A stretch of 64,000 nucleotides of DNA from Pseudomonas peli (GCF_900099645.1 NZ_FMTL01000001.1:1302001-1366000), one strand, 5' to 3'. Shown: positions 20,757 through 33,955, numbered from the stretch's first letter. Notes: a model not told the origin generated them from the letters alone. Program-made: numbers and translations.

Positions 20757-21281
20757 TTAAGAGCGCTCCTTAAGGGATAAGCTGCGCGGCCGCTCTAACC
20801 AACCACCTTCACCATCTGGAACTATCTCAATGACTTCAATTCTAGACTCATCTAAAGCCTGAATACGCCCATGATTTCGCCCGAGGTAGTCACCGACTTT
20901 GACCCTATGTACACCACCAGCACCGCTTATCAAGGCAAAAAATCCGCTTGAATTAGACAGCACACCAACCATGTCAAACACTTCGATATTGAAACCTTCG
21001 AGAAACTGTTTCGTGCGAGCCTCATCAGGCCTTACATCCTCGCCCCCTTTCTGCTTTGCAATGAGCTCCAATGTAACGGGCGGTTGAAATGGACTCCTTA
21101 ATGATGCGGCACCATAAGTAAAACTCTCGTATACTTGAAATTTTGGCAACGGCTCGATCTCACCCTTAGGTCGCGCACGAATCTCCTCCATAAAAGACTG
21201 CAAGTCAGTAAAATCACTACTGGCTCCGCAACCGGCAATGCCAAAAAATAAAATAAAAATTAACAACAAACGAAAGCTCAT
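20757..21281 (-). CDS. pilP: Type IV pilus inner-membrane lipoprotein
   Basis: 174 residues with a lipoprotein signal ending GIAGC (Cys18). An extended, Pro-containing linker (EPLPKFQVYESFTY, SPFQPP) leads into the C-terminal beta domain that contacts the N0 region of the secretin. PilP joins the inner-membrane PilN-PilO complex to PilQ across the periplasm. Its start overlaps the pilO stop by four bases. Confidence 0.94.
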   Translation of the reverse strand: MSFRLLLIFILFFGIAGCGASSDFTDLQSFMEEIRARPKGEIEPLPKFQVYESFTYGAASLRSPFQPPVTLELIAKQKGGEDVRPDEARTKQFLEGFNIEVFDMVGVLSNSSGFFALISGAGGVHRVKVGDYLGRNHGRIQALDESRIEVIEIVPDGEGGWLERPRSLSLKERS

Positions 21282-21901
21282 TGCTGGCCTCCTTTATCAT
21301 TATATCGATAGGTTTTTGCAAGTATATTCATTCTCAACTTAGATGAACTACCAGCAACCGCTGGCGCCAAATCAAAATCATGAAGAGTAACTATCCGCGG
21401 AAGACTAGCAACACCACTAACAAAGGTTGCTAGGTCATGGTAACTACCAACAACCTTCACCTGAATTGGCAGCTCAATATAAAATTGCTGAGCAACCTCA
21501 GGTAAAAGCTTAATTTCTTCAAACTCTAAGCCACTACCCAACCCTGTCCGCGTAATATCCTCAAGCAGGCCAGGGACCTCAGTATCACTTGGGAGCTGTT
21601 TTAACAGAGCCCCAAACGAAACCTCCATCTCTTGCATCTGATTCTTATAAGCATCTAAGTTTGCAGCTTGAAAGGCTTTCGTTGAGAACTGCTCTTTAAG
21701 AGTAATTTCCTCTGCATGCTTAGTCTCTAACTGGACTTGCAAATCTTTAAGGTGGAAATTGTAACCCAGTGCAACAACAATCATGAACAGAAGAATTCCT
21801 GATATAAACTTTACTGCTGCTGGCCACGAGCCAACATTATTAAAATCAAGATCACTTAGATCAATCTGACGCAGGCTTTCTAAAGAATCATTAAGGCTCA
21901 T
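21278..21901 (-). CDS. pilO: Type IV pilus alignment protein PilO
   Basis: 207 residues: short cytoplasmic start, one membrane helix (about 31-50), a coiled-coil stretch rich in Glu/Gln/Lys (about 55-95) and a ferredoxin-like periplasmic domain. It pairs with PilN in the inner-membrane alignment complex. The start overlaps pilN by four bases and the end overlaps pilP by four, giving tight translational coupling in the operon. Confidence 0.94.
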   Translation of the reverse strand: MSLNDSLESLRQIDLSDLDFNNVGSWPAAVKFISGILLFMIVVALGYNFHLKDLQVQLETKHAEEITLKEQFSTKAFQAANLDAYKNQMQEMEVSFGALLKQLPSDTEVPGLLEDITRTGLGSGLEFEEIKLLPEVAQQFYIELPIQVKVVGSYHDLATFVSGVASLPRIVTLHDFDLAPAVAGSSSKLRMNILAKTYRYNDKGGQQ

Positions 21902-22469
21902 TGCTTAGCCTCCTCGGGAGCAAGCGCAGGCTGGGTCTGCTGCACACTTAGCTGAAACACATTGGCCTGATCAACCGCCCCGGCCGTCACAGACTTAACC
22001 TCAGTTAGATTCGGCGCTGTTAGCCACTCTGAAGCGTCTAAATTTCGCATCAGATTCGATACACGATTGTTAGATTCAGCCGCGCCAACAATTGAGATAT
22101 TCTTAGCAGCCATTTTTACGGCAGTGAAATGCACACCATCAGGCAGTGTTCTAACCAACTGATCAAAGACACGACCAATAATAGGCCGATTACCTTGTAA
22201 ATCCTGAATAATCTTCATCCGCTCAAGAAGCTGCTGACGACGAGTTTTCAGCTCACTAATTTCTTTAATGCGCGCATCCAGAACAGCAATTTCCTTACGG
22301 ACAAACTCATTCCGAGCATCTTGTTGCTCAATAGCCCCGTTAAGATATTGATCCCCAAGAAATACAGCCCCTGCTGCTACGATAAACACACCAGCAAGTG
22401 TTACTAGAAAGCGCTGCTTGCGCTCTTCGCGCAGCTGCTCGCGCCAAGGTAAAAGGTTAATCCGCGCCA

Positions 22470-22470
<1 letters not shown>
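21898..22470 (-). CDS. pilN: Type IV pilus assembly protein PilN
   Basis: 190 residues. The N-terminal INLLPWRE is the hallmark that PilM binds on the cytoplasmic side. One membrane helix (about 21-42) precedes a coiled coil and a periplasmic ferredoxin-like domain resembling that of PilO. It joins pilM at a TAATG junction. Base composition turns AT-rich within this gene, in contrast to pilM. Confidence 0.94.
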
Positions 22471-23718
<1,248 letters not shown>

Positions 23719-26133
23719 ATGCGTCTTTTGCGTTTTTTTTGCTGGTCTAGCCTCGCCGCTTTTTGTGGTCTGGTACTCAGTTTCAGCGGTGCCTTCCTCT
23801 ATCTTAGCCCCAGCCTTCCATCCGTCGAATCATTGCGCAGTATTCAGCTGCAGATTCCCCTGCGCGTCTATAGCAGCGACGCCAAGCTGATTGCCGAGTT
23901 TGGTGAAATGCGCCGCTCGCCCATCGCCTTCGAAGACATTCCCCAAGACTTCATCAGCGCGCTGCTGGCAGCCGAAGACGACAACTTTGCCAATCATTAT
24001 GGCGTCGACCTGACCAGCCTGATGCGCGCTGCGACGCAAATCTTAAAAAGCGGCCAAATCCAGAGTGGTGGCAGCACCATCACCATGCAGGTAGCAAAGA
24101 ACTTCTTCCTGACCAGTGAAAGAAGTTTCTCACGCAAGATCAACGAGATACTTCTAGCTCTGCAAATTGAGCGAGAGCTTAGTAAGAACGAAATTCTTGA
24201 ACTTTACGTGAATAAGATTTACCTCGGTAATCGCGCCTACGGCATCGAAGCAGCCGCTCAGGTGTATTACGGTAAGTCCATTCGCGATGTCACTCTTTCA
24301 CAGATGGCCATGATTGCCGGACTGCCTAAAGCGCCTTCGCGCTTCAACCCGCTAGTCAACCCGACACGCGCCCTTGAGCGCCGCGACTGGATTCTCGGGC
24401 GCATGTTCAGCCTGGGTCGCATTGACCAGCAGCGCTACAAAGAGGCGCTCGCCGAGCCGATCAATGTCAGTTACCACGTGCCAACGCCCGAGCTGGTAGC
24501 GCCTTACATAGCCGAAATGGCGCGAGCTGAGATGGTCGGGCGCTACGGCAGCGAGGCCTACACCGAAGGCTTTAATGTCACCACCACGGTACCGAGCGAT
24601 CTGCAGCTGGCGGCCAATACGGCCGTACGCGAAGGCTTGATCACATACGACCAGCGCCACGGCTATCGCGGACCAGAAAGCCGACTACCCGGCATGACCA
24701 AAGAAAATTGGTTAACCGAACTGAGCAAGCAGACCTCTCTCGGCGGCCTGGAACCGGCCATTGTTACCGGCGTAGAGAAAAGCGGAATTATGGTCCTGCT
24801 GCGTAACGGCGAAGAACACGCCGTGGCTTGGGACAGCATGAAGTGGGCGCGACCATTCCTTAACACCAACAGCCTTGGTCCACGCCCACAGCAGCCTGCG
24901 GATGTCAGCCAGATAGGCGACCTGATTCGTGTGCAGCCTCAGGATGATGGAAGCCTGCGCTTCGTTCAGCTCCCCGCAGCACAAAGCGCTCTTGTTTCCC
25001 TGGACCCGAACAACGGTGCCATCCGCGCCTTGGTGGGCGGATTTTCTTTTGAGCAGAGCAACTACAACCGTGCCGCCCAGGCCAAGCGCCAACCCGGCTC
25101 GAGCTTCAAACCCTTCGTGTACAGCGCCGCGCTGGATAAAGGCTACACCGCCGCCACCCTGGTGAATGACGCGCCAATTGTGTTCGCCGATGACGCGCTG
25201 TCGCAGGTTTGGCGACCGAAGAATGACAACAACACCTTCCTGGGTCCGATCCGCCTACGCGAAGCCTTGTACCGCTCACGCAACCTCGTATCGATTCGCC
25301 TGCTGCAAGACCTCGGCATTGCCAGCACCTTGAGCTATATCGAGCGTTTTGGTTTTGACAAAAAGGACCTGCCGCCCAACCTGTCATTGGCGCTTGGCAC
25401 CGCAAGTCTGACCCCAATGGAAATCGCCGAAGGCTGGAGCGTGTTTGCCAGCGGCGGCTATAAGACCGAGCCCTACTTGATCGAACAGATTGAGGATCGC
25501 ACTGGCAAACAGCTGTTCAACGCCAACCCAGCGCAAACACCTACTGGGATCGCTCAGCGCGCAGAACAAAACAGCACGATACAACTCAGCACCGGCGACC
25601 AGCCTCTGCCGCCTGAGCCGGTACTTGCCGAGCAGATCATTGATGGGCGCACCGCCTACATCATGACCAGCATGCTTCAAGATGTGATCAAACGCGGTAC
25701 GGGGCGCCGCGCCATGGCCTTGGGCCGTGATGACCTGGCAGGCAAAACTGGCACCACCAACGAATCAAAAGACAGCTGGTTCTCTGGTTATAACGCCGAC
25801 TACATCACCACGGTCTGGGCCGGCTTTGATCAACCGGAAAGCCTGGGTCGCAATGAGTATGGCGGCACTGTAGCCCTGCCGATCTGGATGAGCTACATGG
25901 CTGCTGCCCTGAAGGACAAGCCAAGCCATCTACTGGCCGAACCCGAAGGTTTGCTGACCCTGCGTATCGATCCCCACAGCGGTCGCGCCGCTACACCGGA
26001 TACACCGGAAGCCTATTTCGAGCTGTTCAAAAGTGAGGACTCACCACCGCCCATGGGTGAGTTTGAGCCGGGCACCTACATCCCGGGTAGCCCGCTACCC
26101 GCTGACGAATTGGCGCCGATCGACCTGTTCTAA
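23719..26133 (+). CDS. ponA: Penicillin-binding protein 1A, bifunctional peptidoglycan synthase
   Basis: 804 residues from the ATG at 23719. One N-terminal membrane anchor (about 8-29) leads into the glycosyltransferase domain with Glu86 in AAEDDNF and QSGGSTITMQVAKNFF. The transpeptidase domain has Ser461 in SSFK, SRN at 520-522 and KTG at 676-678, so both activities appear intact. An OB-like insert lies between them, as usual in PBP1a. The enzyme polymerises and crosslinks peptidoglycan at the outer face of the inner membrane. It is divergent from pilM, as in P. aeruginosa, and ends at a bidirectional terminator. Confidence 0.97.
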   Translation: MRLLRFFCWSSLAAFCGLVLSFSGAFLYLSPSLPSVESLRSIQLQIPLRVYSSDAKLIAEFGEMRRSPIAFEDIPQDFISALLAAEDDNFANHYGVDLTSLMRAATQILKSGQIQSGGSTITMQVAKNFFLTSERSFSRKINEILLALQIERELSKNEILELYVNKIYLGNRAYGIEAAAQVYYGKSIRDVTLSQMAMIAGLPKAPSRFNPLVNPTRALERRDWILGRMFSLGRIDQQRYKEALAEPINVSYHVPTPELVAPYIAEMARAEMVGRYGSEAYTEGFNVTTTVPSDLQLAANTAVREGLITYDQRHGYRGPESRLPGMTKENWLTELSKQTSLGGLEPAIVTGVEKSGIMVLLRNGEEHAVAWDSMKWARPFLNTNSLGPRPQQPADVSQIGDLIRVQPQDDGSLRFVQLPAAQSALVSLDPNNGAIRALVGGFSFEQSNYNRAAQAKRQPGSSFKPFVYSAALDKGYTAATLVNDAPIVFADDALSQVWRPKNDNNTFLGPIRLREALYRSRNLVSIRLLQDLGIASTLSYIERFGFDKKDLPPNLSLALGTASLTPMEIAEGWSVFASGGYKTEPYLIEQIEDRTGKQLFNANPAQTPTGIAQRAEQNSTIQLSTGDQPLPPEPVLAEQIIDGRTAYIMTSMLQDVIKRGTGRRAMALGRDDLAGKTGTTNESKDSWFSGYNADYITTVWAGFDQPESLGRNEYGGTVALPIWMSYMAAALKDKPSHLLAEPEGLLTLRIDPHSGRAATPDTPEAYFELFKSEDSPPPMGEFEPGTYIPGSPLPADELAPIDLF

Positions 26134-26180
26134 GCCACTCGACGCCTTAAGCAGCGGCTTAGCAAATCGGAAATCGCGCC

Positions 26181-26212
26181 AATAAAAAACCCGCCTTAGC
26201 GGGTTTTTTATT
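26181..26212. terminator. Bidirectional terminator between ponA and maeB
   Basis: A perfect 14-bp stem (AATAAAAAACCCGC) with a CTTA loop; A- and T-runs on the two sides let it act in both directions for the converging genes. Confidence 0.9.
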
Positions 26213-26229
26213 GCGCTAGCGCTCAGCGA

Positions 26230-27498
26230 TTAGCCGTTGAACACGTCGTTTACCGACTGCAGCGGGTAATGCTTCGGATACGGCAGAGTCGCCACACCGC
26301 TTTCAATCGCGGCCTTGGCCACAGCATCGCAGACCACAGTGATCAGGCGTGGGTCCATCGGCTTCGGAATGATGTACTCGCGACCGAACGACAGGGCAAT
26401 GCCGCCGTAAGCGTCACAGACTTCCTGGGGCACCGGCAGCTTGGCCAGATCACGCAACGCCAAGGCTGCGGCGATCTTCATTTCCTCGTTGATACGGGTC
26501 GCGCGAACGTCCAGCGCACCGCGGAAGATGAACGGGAAGCCCAGTACGTTGTTGACCTGGTTCGGGTAGTCAGAACGACCGGTGGCCATGATCACATCGC
26601 TGCGCACTTCGCGCGCCAGCTCCGGTTTGATTTCCGGGTCAGGGTTGGAGCAGGCGAACACAATCGGATTAGGCGCCATGCGCTTGAGGTCTTCAGCAGC
26701 CAGCAGGTTGGCACCCGACAGGCCGACGAAAACATCGGCACCGTCCAGGGCATCAGCCATGGTGCGCTTGGTGGTTTCGCTGGCGAACACAGCTTTGTAC
26801 TGATTGAGGTCATCGCGACCAGCGTGGATCACGCCTTTGCGGTCGATCATAAAGATGTTCTCGACCTTGGCGCCCATGCTCACCAGCAGCCTCATGCAGG
26901 AGATTGCGGCTGCGCCAGCACCCAGGCACACAATTTTGGCCTCTGGCAGTGTTTTACCGGCGATTTCCAGGGCGTTGAGCATGCCGGCCGCAGTCACGAT
27001 CGCGGTGCCGTGCTGGTCATCGTGGAACACTGGAATGTCGCACTGTTCGATCAGCGTGCGTTCAATTTCAAAGCACTCGGGTGCCTTGATGTCTTCCAGG
27101 TTGATGCCACCGAAGGTGATCGAGATGCGGCGTACGGTGTCGATAAATGCCTGCGGGCTTTCAGACTCGACTTCGATATCGAATACATCGATGCCGGCAA
27201 AACGCTTGAACAGCACGCCCTTACCTTCCATCACCGGCTTGGAAGCCAGCGGGCCCAGGTCGCCCAGGCCGAGAATAGCGGTGCCGTCGGAAATCACTGC
27301 CACCAGGTTGCCTTTGCCGGTGTAGCGGTACGCCAGCTCCGGGTCACGCGCGATTTCGCGCACAGGCTCAGCGACACCTGGGCTATAGGCCAGGGACAGA
27401 TCGCGCGCAGTTGCGGTGGGCTTGGTGAGCTCGACACTCAGCTTACCCGGACGAGGATTCGCATGGTATTCGAGAGCGGCTGTTTTCAAATCAGACAT
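26230..27498 (-). CDS. maeB: Malic enzyme, short form
   Basis: 422 residues from the ATG at 27498 ([12 protein letters not shown]). It oxidatively decarboxylates malate to pyruvate, producing NAD(P)H. Visible motifs: [27 protein letters not shown] and the Rossmann loop [12 protein letters not shown]. It lacks the phosphotransacetylase-like C-terminal domain of the long E. coli MaeB, so it is the short form seen at PA5046. Cofactor preference (NAD or NADP) cannot be read with certainty. Between its start and the M48 gene stop lie about 100 bases. Confidence 0.92.
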   Translation of the reverse strand: MSDLKTAALEYHANPRPGKLSVELTKPTATARDLSLAYSPGVAEPVREIARDPELAYRYTGKGNLVAVISDGTAILGLGDLGPLASKPVMEGKGVLFKRFAGIDVFDIEVESESPQAFIDTVRRISITFGGINLEDIKAPECFEIERTLIEQCDIPVFHDDQHGTAIVTAAGMLNALEIAGKTLPEAKIVCLGAGAAAISCMRLLVSMGAKVENIFMIDRKGVIHAGRDDLNQYKAVFASETTKRTMADALDGADVFVGLSGANLLAAEDLKRMAPNPIVFACSNPDPEIKPELAREVRSDVIMATGRSDYPNQVNNVLGFPFIFRGALDVRATRINEEMKIAAALALRDLAKLPVPQEVCDAYGGIALSFGREYIIPKPMDPRLITVVCDAVAKAAIESGVATLPYPKHYPLQSVNDVFNG

Positions 27499-27599
27499 GT
27501 TGGCATTTCCGCTTTGGGCTGTTGAACAGGCAGGCGGCGAGGATACGCAAGTTGTATACAGCTGCACAAGACTGACGAGTCCGGATGGACACGCCAGCC

Positions 27600-29039
27600 C
27601 TAGCGCACGACCTTCAGCCAGTCGCCAGCACGCGGCTGCCCTGATGGGTAGAGGTTATTCAGCAGGCGCAGAGTCTTCAGCGCATCCCCCGGCAACTTGC
27701 TGCCTTTGGCCAGCGCCTCGATGGTTTGTCCCGGCTTGACCTTGACCATCTGCAAGCGCAGCGGCTGCGCCTGCTGGAACTCGGCGCTAGTCATCGGCCG
27801 GAAGCTTTTGATCACGCTGAGAAACTGCTCATCCTGAGTTTCCAGCGAGGCGCGACCACGTACTGCTCCGACAAACAGGTAAACCCGCGCACCGTACTGG
27901 ATAACCGCCACTCGCTTGGCGGCAGTGCCTGGAATCACCGCGCTATAGCCTTTGAGACCAGCCTGCTGCAACTCGACGCCGGCCACCAGCCGTTGACCGC
28001 CGACGCGCTGGCGCAAGAGTTCAGCCGGCGTCAGTTGCTGCGGGTTATCTTCCAGGGTCATGGCGATAAACGCCTGCTGATCGACGGTGTGACCGATCAG
28101 CGCATCCGGGCGATTGAGCAAGCTCCAGCCCTTAGGAAACGCCAGGGTGAAGTTCAGATCGGCATGGTAAAAGCGCTGACCGCGACGCACACCGGTTTCG
28201 GCGGAGTCGCCAAAGGGCAGACCTTCCAGGCGCTTGAGAAAGGCCTCGCGATTGACCTCCTGCTGACCGGTAGCCAAGGCCCGCGCCGGGCCCAGCACCT
28301 GCTGCAAACGCCGGTCGTTATCCGGATGAGTATCGAACAGCCCGTGGTAGCCGCCTGCAGGTTGCGCCTCACCGCGCGCGGCAGCTTGGTCGCGGGCAAA
28401 GTCTTCCTGATTTTTCAGTACCTTGACCACTTCGATCATCGCCTGCGGGTCATAACCGCTGCGCGCCAGGTACTGCGCGCCCAGACCATCGGCCTCCAAC
28501 TCCATGTCGCGGCCATAACCACGGACAACGGCACTGCCCAGCACGCCGGTGACATCGGCAGCGGCCCCCACGCCAGTGCCAATCGCCACAGCCTGGCCGA
28601 GCAAGCCCCAGGCAGTGGACTGGCTTTGCTGCTGCACGCTGTGCCGCGCGGTGACGTGGCCCACCTCATGACCTAGCACGGCGGCCAGCTCGGCTTCCGA
28701 GCTGAGATAGGCCAGCAGCCCGCGATGGATATAGATGTAGCCGCCCGGCAGGGCAAAGGCGTTGATATCCGGGCTGTCGACCACGGTGAACTGATAGGCC
28801 AGCTGGTTGCGGTGGCTATTCTTCGCCACCCGCTCACCGACCTGCTGCACGTAAGCCTGCAGCTTCTCATCGGCGTAGCGCGGGTTTTCTTTGAGGATTT
28901 CCTGGTTGTAGCGGCGCCCGAGGTCGAGTTCCTGCTGCTCGCTCATCATCACGAAATCGCTGCGGCCAGTGGCCGGATTGACCGCACAACCGGCCAACTG
29001 TACCAGCAGGACACAGAGCGTCAGTACACGCAGGATCAT
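27600..29039 (-). CDS. M48-family metalloprotease lipoprotein with LysM-like tail
   Basis: 479 residues. Lipobox LAGC puts the acylated Cys at 18. The M48 zinc motif HEVGH is at 124-128, with the third ligand Glu182 in ELEAD. The C-terminal part (about 425-479, [14 protein letters not shown]...AGDWLKVV) resembles a LysM/peptidoglycan-binding module. It fits the BepA/YfgC-like envelope proteases that survey outer-membrane protein assembly. It overlaps the nuclease gene by four bases (ATGA), so the two are one unit; the same pair occurs at PA5047-PA5048 in my memory. Confidence 0.88.
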   Translation of the reverse strand: MILRVLTLCVLLVQLAGCAVNPATGRSDFVMMSEQQELDLGRRYNQEILKENPRYADEKLQAYVQQVGERVAKNSHRNQLAYQFTVVDSPDINAFALPGGYIYIHRGLLAYLSSEAELAAVLGHEVGHVTARHSVQQQSQSTAWGLLGQAVAIGTGVGAAADVTGVLGSAVVRGYGRDMELEADGLGAQYLARSGYDPQAMIEVVKVLKNQEDFARDQAAARGEAQPAGGYHGLFDTHPDNDRRLQQVLGPARALATGQQEVNREAFLKRLEGLPFGDSAETGVRRGQRFYHADLNFTLAFPKGWSLLNRPDALIGHTVDQQAFIAMTLEDNPQQLTPAELLRQRVGGQRLVAGVELQQAGLKGYSAVIPGTAAKRVAVIQYGARVYLFVGAVRGRASLETQDEQFLSVIKSFRPMTSAEFQQAQPLRLQMVKVKPGQTIEALAKGSKLPGDALKTLRLLNNLYPSGQPRAGDWLKVVR

Positions 29040-29836
29040 GGCAGGGCCTCCAACATAGCCTTATCAGTCAATCGCAGCATCCAGCGCGCCTGTCCCGCGC
29101 GCAAGCCGCCACGCCTGGAGCGGTCGATCACCCAGCCACGAGCCTCGACCTGGCGGCCTTCAAGGCTTTCGACCGCGCGCAGATCAAAATTGCCCAACGC
29201 CTTGGGCGCGATATGCAGCACCAGCGAATCGCCCATTTCCAGCCACAGACCGCCGCCATTGCGTTCGATACGCTGCACCTGCCCGCGGAGCAAAGCAAAG
29301 CCACCACGGCTCAACTGTTTGGGCGCTAGCACTGGCGAACGCTGCCAGAGCCCGGCACGTGCCTGCCGCGCACTGCGCTCGGCGGCTTGCTGGCACTGCA
29401 CCAGCGCCAGGTTAGGTGCAACCGCCACCTGATAGCCCAAGCCCTCGGCGAGTAGCTGTGCTTCGAGATTATTACCACGGTCGTCATAGGCGTGGGCCAG
29501 GGTGCGCCCGTAGTGGTCCTTGGCCTGCCGACCAAGCTGCAGGGCCACCCGACCATCACTGGCCGCCACCAGCGCCTGCAGCCGTTGGCGCGCAGCCTCG
29601 GCAAACGGCTCGGCGGAACGTCCCTGCCGACCCATCTCCGGGCTGTTCAAGCCAATCAACCGCACTGTGCGGCCATCGACCAGGCGCAGGGTGTCGCCAT
29701 CCACCACCCGCTGCACCTTGGTACTGGGCAGGTTGCCCGGCGCCGGACAGAACGCCAGGGCACCGCCAGCATAAACGCCGAAAACGAAAAAGGCGCCCAC
29801 GAGGGACGCCTTTTTCAGTAGCGAGGTGAAACCCAT
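29036..29836 (-). CDS. Secreted staphylococcal-type (SNase) nuclease
   Basis: 266 residues from the ATG at 29836. Residues 1-29 read as a signal peptide with a hydrophobic core (VGAFFVFGVYAGGALA). The SNase fold shows VVDGDT (46-49, Ca-binding Asp), VRLIGLNSPE with Arg59 and Glu67, and DHYGR with Arg111, matching the catalytic Arg/Glu/Arg set; an Asn replaces one Ca-binding Asp, which is common in relatives. A second beta-rich domain of about 100 residues follows. The codons of the signal peptide coincide with a rho-independent terminator behind rpmE. It probably degrades nucleic acid in the periplasm or outside. Confidence 0.85.
   Translation of the reverse strand: MGFTSLLKKASLVGAFFVFGVYAGGALAFCPAPGNLPSTKVQRVVDGDTLRLVDGRTVRLIGLNSPEMGRQGRSAEPFAEAARQRLQALVAASDGRVALQLGRQAKDHYGRTLAHAYDDRGNNLEAQLLAEGLGYQVAVAPNLALVQCQQAAERSARQARAGLWQRSPVLAPKQLSRGGFALLRGQVQRIERNGGGLWLEMGDSLVLHIAPKALGNFDLRAVESLEGRQVEARGWVIDRSRRGGLRAGQARWMLRLTDKAMLEALP
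29787..29815 (-). terminator. Terminator of rpmE, inside the nuclease signal-peptide codons
   Basis: On the minus strand AAAAAGGCG-T-CCC pairs with GGG-CGCCTTTTT, followed by more Ts. It lies 47 bases after the rpmE stop and within codons 8-17 of the nuclease gene, so read-through would be needed to express the nuclease from the rpmE promoter. Confidence 0.8.
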
Positions 29837-29862
29837 GTGGGTCTGCGTCGCTGTGCGCAAGC

Positions 29863-30078
29863 TTACTGCTTGGCGCCGAACATGCCGAAACGCTGCTTGA
29901 AGCGATCAACACGGCCGCCGGTATCCAGCATTTTCTGCTTGCCGGTGTAGAACGGGTGGCACTCGTTGCACACGTCCAGGCTCAGCGGCTTGGCCAGAGT
30001 GGAGCGAGTTTCGATCACGTTGCCACAGCTGCAGGTGGCGGTGACGGCTACATAGTTCGGGTGGATATCGGCTTTCAT
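29863..30078 (-). CDS. rpmE: Ribosomal protein L31, zinc-binding form
   Basis: 71 residues, a full-length L31. Four Cys (16, 18, 37 and 40; CSC and CNEC) make it the zinc-containing type, as against the Cys-less paralogue made under zinc shortage. It lies in the 50S subunit and bridges to the 30S head. It is divergent from priA with 156 bases between, and a terminator follows 47 bases after the stop. Confidence 0.97.
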   Translation of the reverse strand: MKADIHPNYVAVTATCSCGNVIETRSTLAKPLSLDVCNECHPFYTGKQKMLDTGGRVDRFKQRFGMFGAKQ

Positions 30079-30234
30079 GATGATTCCTCAGGGCTGTCGT
30101 GCCGCCACCAGACACTATTGTCAGGTACCGCACGGAAATAGGTCGGCGATAATACCAGAGCACCGCCGCGACGCAAGGCCGGCCGTCGACTGGCAGCATG
30201 CTAAGATCGCGCCCTGCAACCAGGAGCCCATCGC

Positions 30235-32454
30235 TTGCCAGACGTCATTTTGCGCCTCGCCTTGCCCTCGCCGCTGCGCCGCCTGTTCGACTACCGTGCC
30301 CCGCCCGGTGTGCCGCGCAGTGCCTTGCAGCCCGGTGCGCGGCTGCGCGTGCCGTTTGGTCGACGCGAAATGATCGGCATCCTGATCGAAGTCACGGAGC
30401 ACAGCGACGTGCAGGCCGACAAGCTCAAGCCCGCCCTGCAATTACTGGACGCCCAATCGCCGCTGCCGCCCGCACTGTTCAAGCTGTGCCTGTGGACCGC
30501 GCAGTATTACCAGCATAGCCTGGGCGACACCCTGAGCTGGGCGCTGCCAGTACTGCTGCGCCAGGGCGAGCCGGCGGAAGTACGCCAACAGCGCTTCTGG
30601 TCGGTCACCGCCGGCGCGCAGTTGGACGACCCCCGCCTGAGCCGCGCACCGCGTCAGCGCGACGCCCTGAAAACCCTGGCCCAGCACCCCCACGGCGTTG
30701 CCCATGCACTGCTGAGCAAACTGCAGCTTAATAAGGACAGCCTCGACCTGCTGCTGGAAAAGGGTCTGGTGCAGATTGACGTGCGCCGTCATGCGCCGAG
30801 CGAGCGCCACGCCAACTGGTTGGCGCAGCCGGAGCTACCGCTGAATGCTGAGCAGCGCGCGGCCAGCGAGGCGATCCGCTCAGGTTTCGCCAGCTTCAAC
30901 GCCTTTCTTCTCGCCGGGGTCACCGGCAGCGGCAAGACCGAGGTCTACCTGCAGCTGATCCGCGAAACCCTGGAGGCCGGCAAGCAGGCTCTGGTGCTGA
31001 TCCCGGAGATCAACCTCGGTCCGCAAACCCTGGCGCGTTTCGAGCAGCGCTTCAACGCGCGCATCGCCCTGCTGCACTCGGCAGTGAATGACCGCGAACG
31101 CCTGGACGCCTGGCTGGCGGCGCGCGATGGCGAGGCGGACATCATCATCGGCACCCGCTCGGCGCTGTTCACCCCCATGCAGCGGCCAGGGCTGATCATC
31201 ATCGACGAGGAGCACGACGCCTCCTATAAACAGCAGGAAGGTCTGCGCTACCACGCCCGCGACCTCGCCGTGGTACGTGCCCATCAGGAGAACATCCCGA
31301 TCGTGCTGGGCTCAGCCACGCCCTCGCTGGAAAGCCTGCACAACGCCCACAGTGGCCGCTACGCCCTGCTGCACCTGCGTGAGCGCGCCGGCGGCGCCAA
31401 GCAGCCGCGTTTTCTGCGCCTGGATGTGAAAAGCCGACCGCTGGATTCCGGCATCTCCGGCCCCATGCAGCAGGCCATCGCACAAACCTTGCAGGCCGGC
31501 CAGCAAGTATTGGTGTTCCTCAACCGCCGCGGTTTCGCCCCGACCCTGCTCTGCCACGACTGCGGCTGGTTGTCCGAGTGCCCGCGCTGCGATGCACGCA
31601 TGACCGTGCACCAGCGCTCACGCGAGCTGCGCTGCCACCACTGCGGCCACGTCGAGCGCCAGCCGAGTAACTGCCCGAAGTGCAACAACGTCGACCTGCG
31701 ACCGGTCGGCGCCGGCACCGAGCGCGCCGAAGAGCGTCTGGAAATTCTTTTCCCCGACGTGCCGGTCTTGCGCGTCGACCGTGACAGCACCTCGCGCAAG
31801 GAGGCCATGACCACCTTGTTCAACACCGTACAAAAAGGTGAGCCGTGCATCCTGGTCGGCACGCAGATGCTCGCCAAGGGTCACCACTTTCCGCGGGTGA
31901 CCCTGGTGGCGATTCTCGATGCCGATGGTGGGCTGTTTTCCGCCGATTTTCGCGCCAGCGAGCGTATGGCCCAGCTGATCGTGCAGGTCGCCGGTCGCGC
32001 CGGACGTGCCGAAGAGCCGGGCAAGGTGATTATTCAGAGTCACCTTGCCGACCATCCTTTATTGGAGCAGCTGACCGAGCAGGGCTACTTCGCCTTCGCT
32101 GAACAGGCCCTTAGCGAGCGTCGCAGCGCTGGCCTGCCGCCGTTCTGCCACCTCGCACTGCTGCGCGCCGAAGCGCATAAACCCGGGCAGGCCGAAGGCT
32201 TTCTCGACGATGCCTGCACGGAAGCTGAGCTGTTGCTGAACGAGCTGAAACTCAGCGGCATCGAACTGCTTGGTCCGGTGCCCGCGCCAATGGAGCGCCG
32301 CGCCGGCCGCTACCGCGCCCAGCTGCTGGTGCAGGCGAACGCCCGTGCGCCGCTGCATCGCTTACTCAACACTTGGATGCACGCACTGGAGCAGATGCCA
32401 AGCGGCCGCGCCGTGCGTTGGTCGTTGGACGTCGACCCCATCGATCTGTTCTAA
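30235..32454 (+). CDS. priA: Primosomal protein N' (replication restart helicase)
   Basis: 739 residues. The start is TTG at 30235 (reading MPDVILRLALPSPLRRLFDY), supported by AGGAG at 30222-30226 with eight bases of spacing; no suitable ATG lies near. The DNA-binding N-terminal domain is followed by the helicase core: Walker A GVTGSGKT at about 228-235 and DEEH at about 324-327. Eight Cys between about 440 and 485 (CHDC, CPRC, CHHC, CPKC) bind two zinc ions. PriA reloads the replicative helicase at stalled forks. In P. aeruginosa argS follows; here dbpA does. Confidence 0.97.
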   Translation: MPDVILRLALPSPLRRLFDYRAPPGVPRSALQPGARLRVPFGRREMIGILIEVTEHSDVQADKLKPALQLLDAQSPLPPALFKLCLWTAQYYQHSLGDTLSWALPVLLRQGEPAEVRQQRFWSVTAGAQLDDPRLSRAPRQRDALKTLAQHPHGVAHALLSKLQLNKDSLDLLLEKGLVQIDVRRHAPSERHANWLAQPELPLNAEQRAASEAIRSGFASFNAFLLAGVTGSGKTEVYLQLIRETLEAGKQALVLIPEINLGPQTLARFEQRFNARIALLHSAVNDRERLDAWLAARDGEADIIIGTRSALFTPMQRPGLIIIDEEHDASYKQQEGLRYHARDLAVVRAHQENIPIVLGSATPSLESLHNAHSGRYALLHLRERAGGAKQPRFLRLDVKSRPLDSGISGPMQQAIAQTLQAGQQVLVFLNRRGFAPTLLCHDCGWLSECPRCDARMTVHQRSRELRCHHCGHVERQPSNCPKCNNVDLRPVGAGTERAEERLEILFPDVPVLRVDRDSTSRKEAMTTLFNTVQKGEPCILVGTQMLAKGHHFPRVTLVAILDADGGLFSADFRASERMAQLIVQVAGRAGRAEEPGKVIIQSHLADHPLLEQLTEQGYFAFAEQALSERRSAGLPPFCHLALLRAEAHKPGQAEGFLDDACTEAELLLNELKLSGIELLGPVPAPMERRAGRYRAQLLVQANARAPLHRLLNTWMHALEQMPSGRAVRWSLDVDPIDLF

Positions 32455-32514
32455 GACAGGCCGCAGTGCGCAGCCTGTTACACTGCACGCCATTTCGTTT
32501 AGCAGGCCTGTACC

Positions 32515-33894
<1,380 letters not shown>

Positions 33895-33955
33895 TTGCCA
33901 TAAGCGCTAAACAGACGGTCGCCGTGACGCGACCAGCGACAGAGGAGTAGCACCC

